Both the position numbers and the translations under genes were made by a program. A model generated the notes under the pieces. That model worked only from the letters and a program-made list of their open reading frames with translations. It was not told the DNA's origin and ran no database searches. Source: Spirosoma foliorum (GTDB lineage Bacteria > Bacteroidota > Bacteroidia > Cytophagales > Spirosomataceae). From it: a stretch of DNA of 64,000 bases. Positions within the stretch are counted from its first letter, which is position 1. Every line of letters begins with the position of its first letter. The stretch lies in the NCBI RefSeq assembly GCF_014117325.1, contig NZ_CP059732.1, positions 5,841,001 to 5,905,000 of the forward strand, given 5' to 3'. Shown here piece after piece: positions 7,254 to 15,670 of the stretch.

Positions 7254-9437
7254 ATGAAAACGAAAACAACCAAAGCCGTTGATCAGAATGATCTTCAGGA
7301 TATTGAAAAAATAGCCGCCGAAATGGCCGCTAGTGCAGTTTCTGCAGCTACCGTTGAGGTTAAAACGGCTAAAGTCCCTAAAAAGAAAGTTGCCAAATCA
7401 GACGTTGAAGCAACAGTTGAAATCGCTACTGATGATACAGCAGTTGAAACTGTTGTTGAAGGTATTGCCGATAAAGTAGTTATCGTGGCCGATGCCCCAG
7501 TAGCAACTCAGGCACCTGTTACTGAGAAAGCACCTGCTGCCGAAGTAACTCCAAAAGTTGATCCGAATCAGATTCTGTTCTCCAGCTTAGATATTTCCCC
7601 CGAAATATTACAAGCCGTAACCGACATGGGCTTCATTAGTCCATCGCCAATTCAGGCAGAAGCGATTCCCCCTATTTTGGCTGGTCGCGATGTAATCGGG
7701 CAGGCACAAACCGGAACGGGTAAAACCGCTGCGTTTGGTATTCCAGCTCTCGAACTGGTTGATGTTCAGGATCGTTCGGTGCAAGCGCTTATTCTCTGCC
7801 CAACTCGGGAGTTAGCGTTGCAGGTAGCCGAAGAAATCAAGAAACTCGCTAAATATAAGCGTGGTGTCCGTGTTGAAGCTATCTACGGTGGCGATTCAAT
7901 CGAGCGCCAAATCCGGTCGCTTAAGAGCGGTGTGCATATCGTGATCGGTACACCAGGTCGTGTGATGGATCATATGGAGCGTAACACGCTCAAACTCGAC
8001 AACGTGAAGATGATGATTCTTGACGAAGCCGATGAAATGCTGGATATGGGTTTCCGCGAAGATATCGAGAGCATTCTGGAAGATATGCCCGAAGAGCGGC
8101 AGACGATCCTGTTCTCGGCTACCATGTCGAAACCAATTATGCAGATCACCCAGAAATTCCAGCAAGACCCTGTTTTGGTGAAAGTTGTCAAAAAAGAATT
8201 GACCAACACCAACATCGAGCAGGTGTATTTTGAGGTGAAACCAAAAGCGAAAGTGGAAGTGATGTGTCGTTTGATCGACATGTACGACCTGAAGCTGTTG
8301 CTGGTATTCTGTAACACCAAGCGCAAGGTTGATGAGATTGTAGAAGACCTGCAAATCCGGGGCTATCAGGCCGAAGGTTTACACGGCGATCTTCGCCAGT
8401 CGCAACGGAGTAATGTCATGAGCAAATTCCGTGCGGGTACGACCAACATTCTGGTTGCCACCGACGTAGCGGCTCGCGGTATCGACGTTGACGATGTAGA
8501 TGCGGTTATCAACTTCGATATTCCGCTCGACGAAGAATATTATGTACACCGGATTGGCCGGACGGGCCGCGCTGGCAAATCGGGCCGGGCGTTCTCGATG
8601 GTAGGTCGCGATGAAAAATATCGCTTCCGTGAAATCCAGTCGTATACCAAAGTACGGGTTGAGAAAGGCGTAATTCCTTCTTTTGAAGATATCGTTGGCG
8701 TTCGTAAGGCTCGTTTCATTGAGCAATTGCAACAAACGATTCAGGAAAGCAAAGACCTGAACCTGTACGGCGACTTACTGACACAACTGCATCACACGGG
8801 CTTTACGACCGAGCAGATCGTAGCCGCTTTGGTGAAACGCAGCATGGGTCTGGAGAAAAACGAATTTGCCGACCAAAACCTGGGTCTTGAAGACGATCGT
8901 CGTCGTGAGGACCGTGGCCGTGGCAATGATCGTTATGCTGATCGGAATGATCGCCGTGAAGGTGGTCGTTTTGACCGTAACGACGGACCAGACCGTCGGG
9001 GTGGTAGCCGCTTTGGCGATCGAGACGACCGTGGTTCACGCTTCGGAGATCGGAATGACCGTCCAAGCCGTGACGACCGTGGCCCACGATTTGGGGATCG
9101 TGATCGTAACCGTAATGACGGACCAGACCGCCCAGCTCGCGACGGAGAACGTAAGCCTTATTTCGAACGGGATGACAAACGCGTTCCTCGCGAGCGTGAA
9201 GCGAACATGACTCGCCTGATGGTGAGCATCGGTCGTAAAGATTTCGTTCGTCCGGGCGATATTGTAGGTGCCATTGCCGGTGAAGCCAACATTCCAGGCA
9301 ACAGCATTGGTAGCATCGATATCTTCGACAAGTTCACCTATGTTGACGTACCAAAAGATGTAGCTAACCGCGTTGTCGACGTTATGGAAGGCAATACAAT
9401 CAAAGGTCGCCGGGTAAATATTGAAGTAGCACGGTAA
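7254..9437 (+). CDS. DEAD-box ATP-dependent RNA helicase with DbpA-type RNA-binding tail
   Basis: Unwinds RNA duplexes with ATP; relatives (DeaD/CshA) act in ribosome assembly, mRNA decay and cold adaptation. 727 residues. An Ala/Val/Glu-rich, low-complexity extension covers about 1-105. The helicase core begins with the Q motif (FISPSPIQAEAIP, about 127-139). It continues with Walker A AQTGTGKT (151-158), PTRELALQ (183-190), GTPGR, DEAD (257-260), SAT (288-290), ATDVAARGIDV and HRIGRTGRAG. A disordered Arg/Asp/Gly-rich segment (about 555-645, repeated GDRxDR-type units) follows, then a DbpA-like RNA-binding domain (about 651-727) ending VNIEVAR. The long acidic/Ala N-terminus is unusual for DeaD. 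A strong terminator follows immediately. Confidence 0.93.
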   Translation: MKTKTTKAVDQNDLQDIEKIAAEMAASAVSAATVEVKTAKVPKKKVAKSDVEATVEIATDDTAVETVVEGIADKVVIVADAPVATQAPVTEKAPAAEVTPKVDPNQILFSSLDISPEILQAVTDMGFISPSPIQAEAIPPILAGRDVIGQAQTGTGKTAAFGIPALELVDVQDRSVQALILCPTRELALQVAEEIKKLAKYKRGVRVEAIYGGDSIERQIRSLKSGVHIVIGTPGRVMDHMERNTLKLDNVKMMILDEADEMLDMGFREDIESILEDMPEERQTILFSATMSKPIMQITQKFQQDPVLVKVVKKELTNTNIEQVYFEVKPKAKVEVMCRLIDMYDLKLLLVFCNTKRKVDEIVEDLQIRGYQAEGLHGDLRQSQRSNVMSKFRAGTTNILVATDVAARGIDVDDVDAVINFDIPLDEEYYVHRIGRTGRAGKSGRAFSMVGRDEKYRFREIQSYTKVRVEKGVIPSFEDIVGVRKARFIEQLQQTIQESKDLNLYGDLLTQLHHTGFTTEQIVAALVKRSMGLEKNEFADQNLGLEDDRRREDRGRGNDRYADRNDRREGGRFDRNDGPDRRGGSRFGDRDDRGSRFGDRNDRPSRDDRGPRFGDRDRNRNDGPDRPARDGERKPYFERDDKRVPREREANMTRLMVSIGRKDFVRPGDIVGAIAGEANIPGNSIGSIDIFDKFTYVDVPKDVANRVVDVMEGNTIKGRRVNIEVAR

Positions 9438-9457
9438 ACCCTGATTTTAGAGTTTAT

Positions 9458-9500
9458 AAAAAATGCCAGTCTGTTTCAACAGGCTGGCATTTTTGTTTTT
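9458..9500 (+). terminator. Intrinsic terminator after the helicase
   Basis: A stem of about 17 base pairs (AAAAATGCCAG...CTGGCATTTTT) with a two-base loop TC, followed by TTTTTGTTTTT. It sits 20 bases after the helicase stop codon. Confidence 0.9.
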
Positions 9501-9635
9501 ATCAATTTATCCTGCCAATGCAACGTCTTGACGACCATCTTGTCTTTACGAAGTACTAGCATAGGGCATGGAGTTGGGGGCATAAACTATGACCTCGTTT
9601 TTCGCCCTTACCCTATGCCCAACCCCCTCAGCTCT

Positions 9636-12005
9636 ATGCTACGCAGCTATATCAAAATCGCCTGGCGAAATCTCTGGAAAAACAAAACCTTCTCGTTCAT
9701 CAATATTCTGGGTCTAGCTCTGGGCATGGCTTGTAGCCTGCTCATCATGATTTGGGTGCAGGACGAACGACACATGGATCGTTTTCACAAAAACGACAGT
9801 CGCCTTTATCGGGTGATGGAGAACCAGCACTACACGGGCGTTATCAACACCTTCGCTTCAACTCCGGGGATTCTGGCCGAAAATATTGTTAAAGACATTC
9901 CCGAAATCGAACTGGCGAGCCAGATGCTTTGGGAGAATACGCCCTTATTTACCGTTGGCAATACCTTCGAGAAAGAGAAAGGGCGCTTTGTACAAGGTGA
10001 TTTCCTGACGATGTTTTCGTTTCCACTCAAAGAAGGCAATCCTAAAACTGCACTCAAGCGCCCTGACGGACTGGTTATTTCTCAGAAGTTAGCCGATAAA
10101 TACTTCAAAGGGCAGGACCCAATGGGGAAAACCATTCGGATCGACAACACAGACGATGTGATGGTCACAGGCATACTCGCCGATATGCCAGAAGCCTCTT
10201 CGTTGAAATTCGACTTCCTGATGAGTTACGACCGTTGGAAAAAGGCAAACAAGTGGGCACAGGAATGGGGGAACAATGGTCCGCGTTGTTATGTCCTGTT
10301 GGCCAAGAACGCATCGATCGATAAGGTGAATGCCAAGATCAAAAATTACATCAAAACGAAAAATAAGGATAGCAACGTTGAGTTGTTCCTGCAAAACTAT
10401 GGCGAATCGTACTTGTATTCGAACTGGGATGCAGGCAAGCAAAACGGCGGCCGGATCGAGTACGTAAAAACCTTCTCCATTGTCGCCATTTTCATTCTGG
10501 CCATTGCCTGTATCAATTTCATGAACCTGGCCACGGCACGCTCCGTCAAACGTTCCAAAGAAGTAGGAGTCAGGAAAGTAGTTGGCGCGTATAAAAACAG
10601 CCTGATTGGTCAATTTCTGGGCGAATCGATGCTGATCACGCTGCTATCACTAATTCTTTCGGTGCTGCTCGTACTGCTGATTCTTCCCGTCTTTAACACC
10701 TTAACCGAAAAGCATCTTTCGCTCGATTTTTCTAATCCCACCTTTCTCTTACTATTGGTTTCTTTAGCGTTGCTCACAGGTTTGGTTTCGGGAAGCTACC
10801 CAGCGCTGTTCATGTCGTCGCTGAATCCGGTTGTCATTCTTAAAGGAGCACTGAAATTCAAAGCAAGTGCTACCTATTTCCGTAAAGGGTTGGTTGTTCT
10901 TCAATTCGGGCTTTCCATCATGCTGATTTTAGGAACACTTGTAGTCTATCGTCAAATCCAGTATATCCAGACCAAAAACCTCGGCTATAACCGCGAAGGC
11001 CTACTATATATGCCCCTTGAAGGCGATTTGGCCAAGAATTTCCAGGCATTTCGTCAGGAACTGGAACGTGAGCCGGGCATCAAATCGGTCACCTGTGCTC
11101 AATCAGATCCGCTCGAGGTAGGTAGTTCAACGCAAGGCGTTCGGTGGCCGGGAAAAGACACCACTCAATTGATGCTCTTTAGCCAAAATGCCATCTCGTA
11201 CGACTACGTAAAAACAATGGGTATCAAGCTGCTCGAAGGCCGGGATTTTTCACCAGAGTTCAGCACCGATACCAGTAATTACCTAATCAACGAAGCATCG
11301 GCCCGAAAAATGGGTTACAAAGATCCTGTAGGGAAAGAGATGACGATGTGGGGTAAAAAGGGGAAAATAATTGGCCTCATGAAAGACTTCCACTATAACT
11401 CACTTCATACCGCCATTGAACCCTTAATCCTGCATTTGCAGCGCGGAGCTAACGATACGACAAACTATTGGGGAAGTGTATTGGTGCGCACCCAACCAGG
11501 GCAAACGAAGCAGGCCGTCGCGAGTCTGGAAACCAGCTTTAAGAAGTTCAATCCACATTTCCCGTTTAAATACTCGTTCACCGATCAGGAGTTTTCGAAC
11601 TTATACAAATCGGAAAACACGGTTAGCAAGCTATCCAGCTACTTTGCATTCCTGGCCATTTTTATCTCCTGCCTGGGCTTGTTCGGCCTGGCCACATTCA
11701 CCGCAGAACAACGAACGAAGGAAATCGGCATTCGGAAAGTATTGGGCGCTGGTGTGCCGAATCTCATTGGCATGCTCTCCAAAGAGTTCATCCAGTTAGT
11801 GCTGCTGGCCGCTTTCATTGCCTTTCCATTGGGCTGGTATTTCCTGAGTGGATGGCTCGAAAAATACGCCTATCGTATCGATTTGGAGTGGTGGTATTTC
11901 CTTGTAGCTATTCTATCAGCCGTATTGATTGCTTTGTTTACCGTAAGTTTCCAAAGCATAAAAGCAGCTATGATGGACCCCGTGAAAAGTCTACGGGCAG
12001 AATGA
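9636..12005 (+). CDS. ABC transporter permease, FtsX/MacB type
   Basis: Inner-membrane subunit of a MacB/FtsX-type (type VII) ABC system; such proteins use ATP hydrolysis by a partner to drive mechanical work on periplasmic substrates. About 789 residues. The start MLRSYIKIAWRNLWKNKTFS is typical of the Bacteroidota family; ATGs at 9615 and a longer frame from 9528 exist but add atypical residues. Order: a first membrane helix (about 20-40), a periplasmic MacB_PCD domain, three helices with the FtsX motif ARSVKRSKEVGVRKVVGA, a linker, a second periplasmic domain, and a second FtsX block (EQRTKEIGIRKVLGA) near the C-terminus. No ATPase gene is adjacent, so the partner is encoded elsewhere. A REPIN-like repeat begins one base after the stop. 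Confidence 0.9.
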   Translation: MLRSYIKIAWRNLWKNKTFSFINILGLALGMACSLLIMIWVQDERHMDRFHKNDSRLYRVMENQHYTGVINTFASTPGILAENIVKDIPEIELASQMLWENTPLFTVGNTFEKEKGRFVQGDFLTMFSFPLKEGNPKTALKRPDGLVISQKLADKYFKGQDPMGKTIRIDNTDDVMVTGILADMPEASSLKFDFLMSYDRWKKANKWAQEWGNNGPRCYVLLAKNASIDKVNAKIKNYIKTKNKDSNVELFLQNYGESYLYSNWDAGKQNGGRIEYVKTFSIVAIFILAIACINFMNLATARSVKRSKEVGVRKVVGAYKNSLIGQFLGESMLITLLSLILSVLLVLLILPVFNTLTEKHLSLDFSNPTFLLLLVSLALLTGLVSGSYPALFMSSLNPVVILKGALKFKASATYFRKGLVVLQFGLSIMLILGTLVVYRQIQYIQTKNLGYNREGLLYMPLEGDLAKNFQAFRQELEREPGIKSVTCAQSDPLEVGSSTQGVRWPGKDTTQLMLFSQNAISYDYVKTMGIKLLEGRDFSPEFSTDTSNYLINEASARKMGYKDPVGKEMTMWGKKGKIIGLMKDFHYNSLHTAIEPLILHLQRGANDTTNYWGSVLVRTQPGQTKQAVASLETSFKKFNPHFPFKYSFTDQEFSNLYKSENTVSKLSSYFAFLAIFISCLGLFGLATFTAEQRTKEIGIRKVLGAGVPNLIGMLSKEFIQLVLLAAFIAFPLGWYFLSGWLEKYAYRIDLEWWYFLVAILSAVLIALFTVSFQSIKAAMMDPVKSLRAE

Positions 12006-12006
12006 C

Positions 12007-12097
12007 GTAGAGCCGCAATCCCTTGCGGCTCCTTATCCGGATGGCTTTGATGCTACTATTGCTGACGCGAAAGAGCCGCAAGGGATTGCGGCTCTAC
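12007..12097. repeat. REPIN-like double palindrome with GTAG/CTAC ends
   Basis: Two 25-nt arms (12007-12031 and 12073-12097) are perfect inverted copies. Each arm is itself a palindrome (GAGCCGCAA / TTGCGGCTC). The outer ends are GTAG and CTAC, the tetranucleotide typical of REP elements moved by RAYT transposases. The loop holds GCTGACGCGAAA at 12061-12072. It fills the convergent gap between the ABC permease and the following minus-strand gene. Confidence 0.85.
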
Positions 12098-12100
12098 ACA

Positions 12101-13465
12101 TTACGGCTCGTAATAATAACCGAAGATGATCCCCATTTCATCTTCGCTGGTTAGACCAAAACTGACAGCTTTTGCCGTGGTGTTGTTGTAGGTAATTTCG
12201 GATGTAAGGCCTTCGCCTTTTTTCAAGTCGATAGGCGTTGCAAAGGTGATAATGTCTGGACTTTCCCAGTCGGTTGAGGTATAAACAATTTCGCCGTCGC
12301 GGGTGCCGCCTTTTATTTTTATCACAAACTTCTCACCCAGCTTATGCATGTGCGACGTTAGTGTCAGGACTTTACGGGGCTTGTCGAACGTAAATGACTT
12401 GGTCATCGTAACCCGCGTGTTGGCGGGCAGGGTAAGATTGGTGTTGCTCAAATCCAGTGTCTGAACGACTATTTTCACGGTCGACTTATCGACTGTATAC
12501 AGGTTAATTTGAGCCTCCCCCTTCATTACCGACGTCGTTTTATTTACGAAATGTGAATTCAAATCGAAGGAAGCTCCGGCAGGAATTAGCAAAGCGGCTC
12601 CCGCCGGAAAGGTATAGTCCTGATACTGAGCCTGCGAACCTGCCAGATAAACGTGGTTCGACATCGTAAGAGCCGTCAGTATATTGAGAGAATTATCGGG
12701 ATTACGTAAATCGCGGATGTCGTTTAGATTGGGCAACGAGCTTTTACTCCGAAAATCGTACGCTACAAAATGGTGGCTACCGCTACGCATCTTGGTTTCG
12801 TACCGATTCACATAAATATCCTGGGAGTTCCCCACCATCTTACGGGTAAATAATTCACGCTCAAAATTAGGCTGAACATCGAATAGGGGAACTGCCATCT
12901 GGTAACCAGTCCCGGCAGTAGGTACTGCCAGAGGCTCATAAGTCGCTACGGTGACGGTCTTATCTTCCAGTATTGTAACATCAGCTACGTTACCCGTTTT
13001 AGGAGCGCCAGCTTCAATCCACCGACGAATAAATTCAATTTGCCCATCAGGCAAGGTGTTACCACCTAATGGCATAGGATTGCCATACTGTTTTCCTGAA
13101 TGGTGGGTGGCCGAAATATTGAGTTTGTGATACAGCAGGCTTTCCAGCGATGCATAAGGTTTTACTCGTTTGATCCCGTCGGCTTTTGCGTCACTATTTT
13201 TAGGATCTACACCAACCAGGTTCGCGTAGGCAACACCTGCAGCCAATACAAGGCCATGTTGGGCAAACGTACCGTCTTTTTCAGACGAATGACAACCCGA
13301 CGTAGCGCAGGAAGGCGTCAGTATTTTTTGTTGGATCAGGTCGAACGAAGCCACTTCTGTTGGATTAGGTGACTCTGTAGCTTTCTTACTACAGGACACT
13401 AAAGTCAACAACAAGGTTGTAATACCGACACAAAGGCCTAAACGTGTATAAGTCAGGAAGTTCAT
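12101..13465 (-). CDS. Lipoprotein with cytochrome c-like motif and copper monooxygenase-like (PHM) domain
   Basis: A 454-residue exported lipoprotein. A lipobox LVSC with Cys25 follows a hydrophobic signal. Residues 53-59 read CATSGCH, a spaced haem-binding type motif (CxxxxCH) seen in planctomycete-type cytochrome c domains, followed by the usual MPLGG and FIRRWIEAGAP segment (to about 150). The C-terminal 300 residues carry His-rich motifs GSHHFVAYDF (near 230) and TSHMHKLGEKF (near 375), resembling copper type II ascorbate-dependent monooxygenases (peptidylglycine hydroxylase fold). A redox enzyme or electron-transfer protein at the outer membrane or periplasm is the likeliest role; the substrate is unknown. 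The haem motif has four residues between the cysteines rather than two. Confidence 0.75.
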   Translation of the reverse strand: MNFLTYTRLGLCVGITTLLLTLVSCSKKATESPNPTEVASFDLIQQKILTPSCATSGCHSSEKDGTFAQHGLVLAAGVAYANLVGVDPKNSDAKADGIKRVKPYASLESLLYHKLNISATHHSGKQYGNPMPLGGNTLPDGQIEFIRRWIEAGAPKTGNVADVTILEDKTVTVATYEPLAVPTAGTGYQMAVPLFDVQPNFERELFTRKMVGNSQDIYVNRYETKMRSGSHHFVAYDFRSKSSLPNLNDIRDLRNPDNSLNILTALTMSNHVYLAGSQAQYQDYTFPAGAALLIPAGASFDLNSHFVNKTTSVMKGEAQINLYTVDKSTVKIVVQTLDLSNTNLTLPANTRVTMTKSFTFDKPRKVLTLTSHMHKLGEKFVIKIKGGTRDGEIVYTSTDWESPDIITFATPIDLKKGEGLTSEITYNNTTAKAVSFGLTSEDEMGIIFGYYYEP

Positions 13466-13523
13466 AATCTACTTAGGCACAGAATTGCCTAACGAAAGAT
13501 AAGTATATTTCCTGTAGTTTCCG

Positions 13524-14303
13524 TTAAAATTGTAGGATAAAATCCTGTTTCGGCTGCTCTCGTCGAAAGAAAACCAGACCCACCCAGAATAAATCGACCG
13601 TTACGATAACTCTTGGATGCGCTTTTATGTAAGCCCATGCCTGCTCCATTTCTGCCGACCAATGAATATCATCAAATACAAATACGGTATCGTTATGGAT
13701 ATTCGTCAGGCAGGTTTCGAAGTAACGAACGGTGGGTTCGTAGCGGTGATTGGCATCAAAAAAAACGAAATCGATCGGCGCAAGCGAAGCCACTGACGAA
13801 GCCAGGGTTTCGTCCAGGTTACCCACAACGATATCCACATGGTGAGCACCTAACCGGTCAAAATTCTGACGGGCAATAGCAGCCGTTTCGGGGCATCCTT
13901 CAAACGTTATGACATGTCCCCCAAATGGTTTGGTGGCTTCGGCCAGATAGGCTGTGGTTATGCCCAGTGAAGTGCCTAGATCAACAATATTCTTCGCCTG
14001 AAATCGCTGAATGAGCCGAAATAACAAGCGACCAAAGCGACTTGACTTCTGCGAATTGCGGGCAATATCGCCAACAGTACGTTGTCGGGACGAATTTATT
14101 TTGGAACCAGCACCGAAATCGGCAATTGTAATTAGTTGTCGGCTCTTTCGCAGCTCTTTTCGTAATGACTGAATAGGTTCAACTAATGCCTTCGGAGCTC
14201 GTTTAGCCCGAATGACCTCATTGTACAACGCAAACAGAAAAGGAGAATGAAGCGAATGTTCGTCGCGGGCGCGACTTAAATAATGAAGATAAGCGGTAAT
14301 CAA
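13524..14303 (-). CDS. Class I SAM-dependent methyltransferase (O-methyltransferase-like)
   Basis: A 259-residue cytoplasmic protein. The SAM-binding Rossmann motif is NIVDLGTSLGITTAYLA (about 110-126). It is followed by an acidic residue ending strand 2 (HVITFEGCPE) and by FVFFDANHRYEPT and FVFDDIHWSAEME, matching the metal-assisted O-methyltransferase layout. The N-terminus (YLSRARDEHSLHSPFLF) is typical of a Bacteroidota-specific branch. The substrate is unknown. The gene lies downstream of apaG on the same strand, separated by an imperfect inverted repeat. Confidence 0.8.
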   Translation of the reverse strand: MITAYLHYLSRARDEHSLHSPFLFALYNEVIRAKRAPKALVEPIQSLRKELRKSRQLITIADFGAGSKINSSRQRTVGDIARNSQKSSRFGRLLFRLIQRFQAKNIVDLGTSLGITTAYLAEATKPFGGHVITFEGCPETAAIARQNFDRLGAHHVDIVVGNLDETLASSVASLAPIDFVFFDANHRYEPTVRYFETCLTNIHNDTVFVFDDIHWSAEMEQAWAYIKAHPRVIVTVDLFWVGLVFFRREQPKQDFILQF

Positions 14304-14308
14304 AATAG

Positions 14309-14380
14309 GTATGAAGTAGGATGTAGGCTATATGATGTATGGGCGCAGAAATACATCCTATATCACATATCATACATCTA
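14309..14380. repeat. Imperfect word-type inverted repeat after apaG
   Basis: ATG/TATG-rich arms (GTATGAAGTAGGATG... and ...CATATCATACAT) are partly complementary around the loop GGGCGCAGAAA. It overlaps the apaG stop codon at 14378-14380 and runs towards the methyltransferase start at 14303. It is similar in composition to the hairpin at 20826-20913. Confidence 0.55.
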
Positions 14381-14764
14381 ATTAAGTTTATACGGCACCA
14401 CCATAGTGAATTCCGGAATGCCGATGCGCAGTTGTTTGCCATCGATCATTCGTTCGACGAGGTAGGTACCCGTCATTTTACCAATGCTCGACCGCAAGTT
14501 ACAACCCGATACATACTCGTGAACTTCACCCGGCTCCAGTACAGGCTGTAGACCAACAACGCCTTCGCCTTCTACTTCGCGAACCGTGCCGTTTGAGTCG
14601 AAAATTAACCAATGACGCCGGAGCAACTGAATCGTATACTCGCTGGCATTCTCAATGGTAATTCGATAAGTAAATACATAGTGAGCCTGAAGCGGACTAG
14701 AGTAATCAGCTTGATACTCAGTCTTCACGCTAACTTTTACGCCTTCTGTGACTGACGAAACCAT
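14378..14764 (-). CDS. apaG: ApaG family protein
   Basis: 128 residues from the ATG at 14764, the usual ApaG length; the frame is open a further 42 codons upstream, but the extra residues do not resemble the family. ApaG proteins have a fibronectin-III-like beta fold. Loss in enteric bacteria affects Co2+/Mg2+ efflux and Ap4A levels; the biochemical role is not settled. Visible family features are VKVSVKTEYQ at the start, YVFTYRITIENAS, the LLRRHWLIFDSNG strand, VEGEGVVGLQPVLEPGE and the C-terminal FTMVVPYKLN. It is divergent from ung (143 bases between start codons). Confidence 0.93.
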   Translation of the reverse strand: MVSSVTEGVKVSVKTEYQADYSSPLQAHYVFTYRITIENASEYTIQLLRRHWLIFDSNGTVREVEGEGVVGLQPVLEPGEVHEYVSGCNLRSSIGKMTGTYLVERMIDGKQLRIGIPEFTMVVPYKLN

Positions 14765-14907
14765 AAATTTAGTATCGTTTGCAACCTTAGAACGAAAATT
14801 AAGTTGATTAGTTTTGTTACGCAAGAACTGGTCTGAAAATATTTTCCATGAACAGGTTCCAGCATTTATAGGCGTATAATGCCTTATCACCTTTATCAGT
14901 TCCCTAC

Positions 14908-15573
14908 ATGAACGTATCCATTGCCGAATCGTGGAAAATTTACCTGCAAGCTGAATTCGACAAACCTTATTTCGTTGAACTGGCTGAATTTATTCGGCAC
15001 GAGTATAGTACACAACGAGTTTATCCACCCGGCCGCCTGATTTTCAATGCATTTGATAAATGTAGCTTCGACAACACCCGCGTTGTTATTCTTGGGCAAG
15101 ATCCTTATCATGGCGAAGGCCAGGCGAACGGGCTTGCTTTTTCAGTAGCCGATGGGATTGCTAAACCGCCATCCTTAATTAATATTTTCAAAGAAATTCA
15201 GGACGATCTGGGCAAACCTGTACCCAAGTCGGGCAATCTTGAGCGCTGGGCCAGCCAGGGCGTTATGCTTCTCAATTCGACGCTTACCGTTCGAGCGGGG
15301 CAAGCCGGATCGCATCAGGGCAAAGGCTGGGAAACCTTTACGGATTCTGTGATCAAGCTTATTTCAGATGAAAAACGGAACGTTGTTTTTATGCTTTGGG
15401 GGGCTTATGCGCAAAAGAAAGGGGCCGTTATTGACAGCAAAAAACATTTAGTTCTGAAAGCGAAACACCCCTCGCCTATGGCAGCTAATTATGGTGGATG
15501 GTTCGGCACCAAGCATTTTAGTCAGGCTAACGCCTATCTGGAAAGTAAGGGATTAGCGCCAATAGAGTGGTAA
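14908..15573 (+). CDS. ung: Uracil-DNA glycosylase
   Basis: Removes uracil from DNA, leaving an abasic site for base-excision repair. 221 residues, the usual family-1 length. The catalytic water-activating motif is GQDPYHG (63-69, with Asp65), and the DNA-intercalating loop is HPSPMAA (187-193, with His187). LLNSTLTVRAG (121-131) carries the uracil-recognition Asn. All key residues are intact, so it should be active. A single gene on the plus strand, followed within ten bases by a long hairpin of the CTGACGC family. Confidence 0.97.
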   Translation: MNVSIAESWKIYLQAEFDKPYFVELAEFIRHEYSTQRVYPPGRLIFNAFDKCSFDNTRVVILGQDPYHGEGQANGLAFSVADGIAKPPSLINIFKEIQDDLGKPVPKSGNLERWASQGVMLLNSTLTVRAGQAGSHQGKGWETFTDSVIKLISDEKRNVVFMLWGAYAQKKGAVIDSKKHLVLKAKHPSPMAANYGGWFGTKHFSQANAYLESKGLAPIEW

Positions 15574-15580
15574 TAATAGG

Positions 15581-15664
15581 TGGTTTACGGTTTGAGGTTT
15601 ACGGTGGCTGACGCGAAAACAAGTTCACATGCGTCAGCCACCGTAAACCTCAAGCCGTAAACCA
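15581..15664. repeat. Long inverted repeat of the GGTGGCTGACGC family (copy after ung)
   Basis: 34-nt arms 15581-15614 and 15631-15664 with a single T/C difference (G-U in plus RNA). The arms read outward as GTTTACGG/TTTGAGG words and inward as GGTGGCTGACGC. The loop is GAAAACAAGTTCACAT. It lies in the convergent gap between ung and the amidase gene. Confidence 0.93.
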
Positions 15665-15670
15665 TATACC

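Noticed and set aside
9528..9635. Longer start for the ABC permease, and an imperfect inverted repeat (AGCATAGGGCATG / CTATGCT) around 9559-9640
   Set aside because: The start at 9636 fits the family; the repeat pairs only in short blocks with several mismatches.
14765..14890. N-terminal extension of apaG to 14890
   Set aside because: The added 42 residues are unlike ApaG; the ATG at 14764 gives the standard 128-residue protein.
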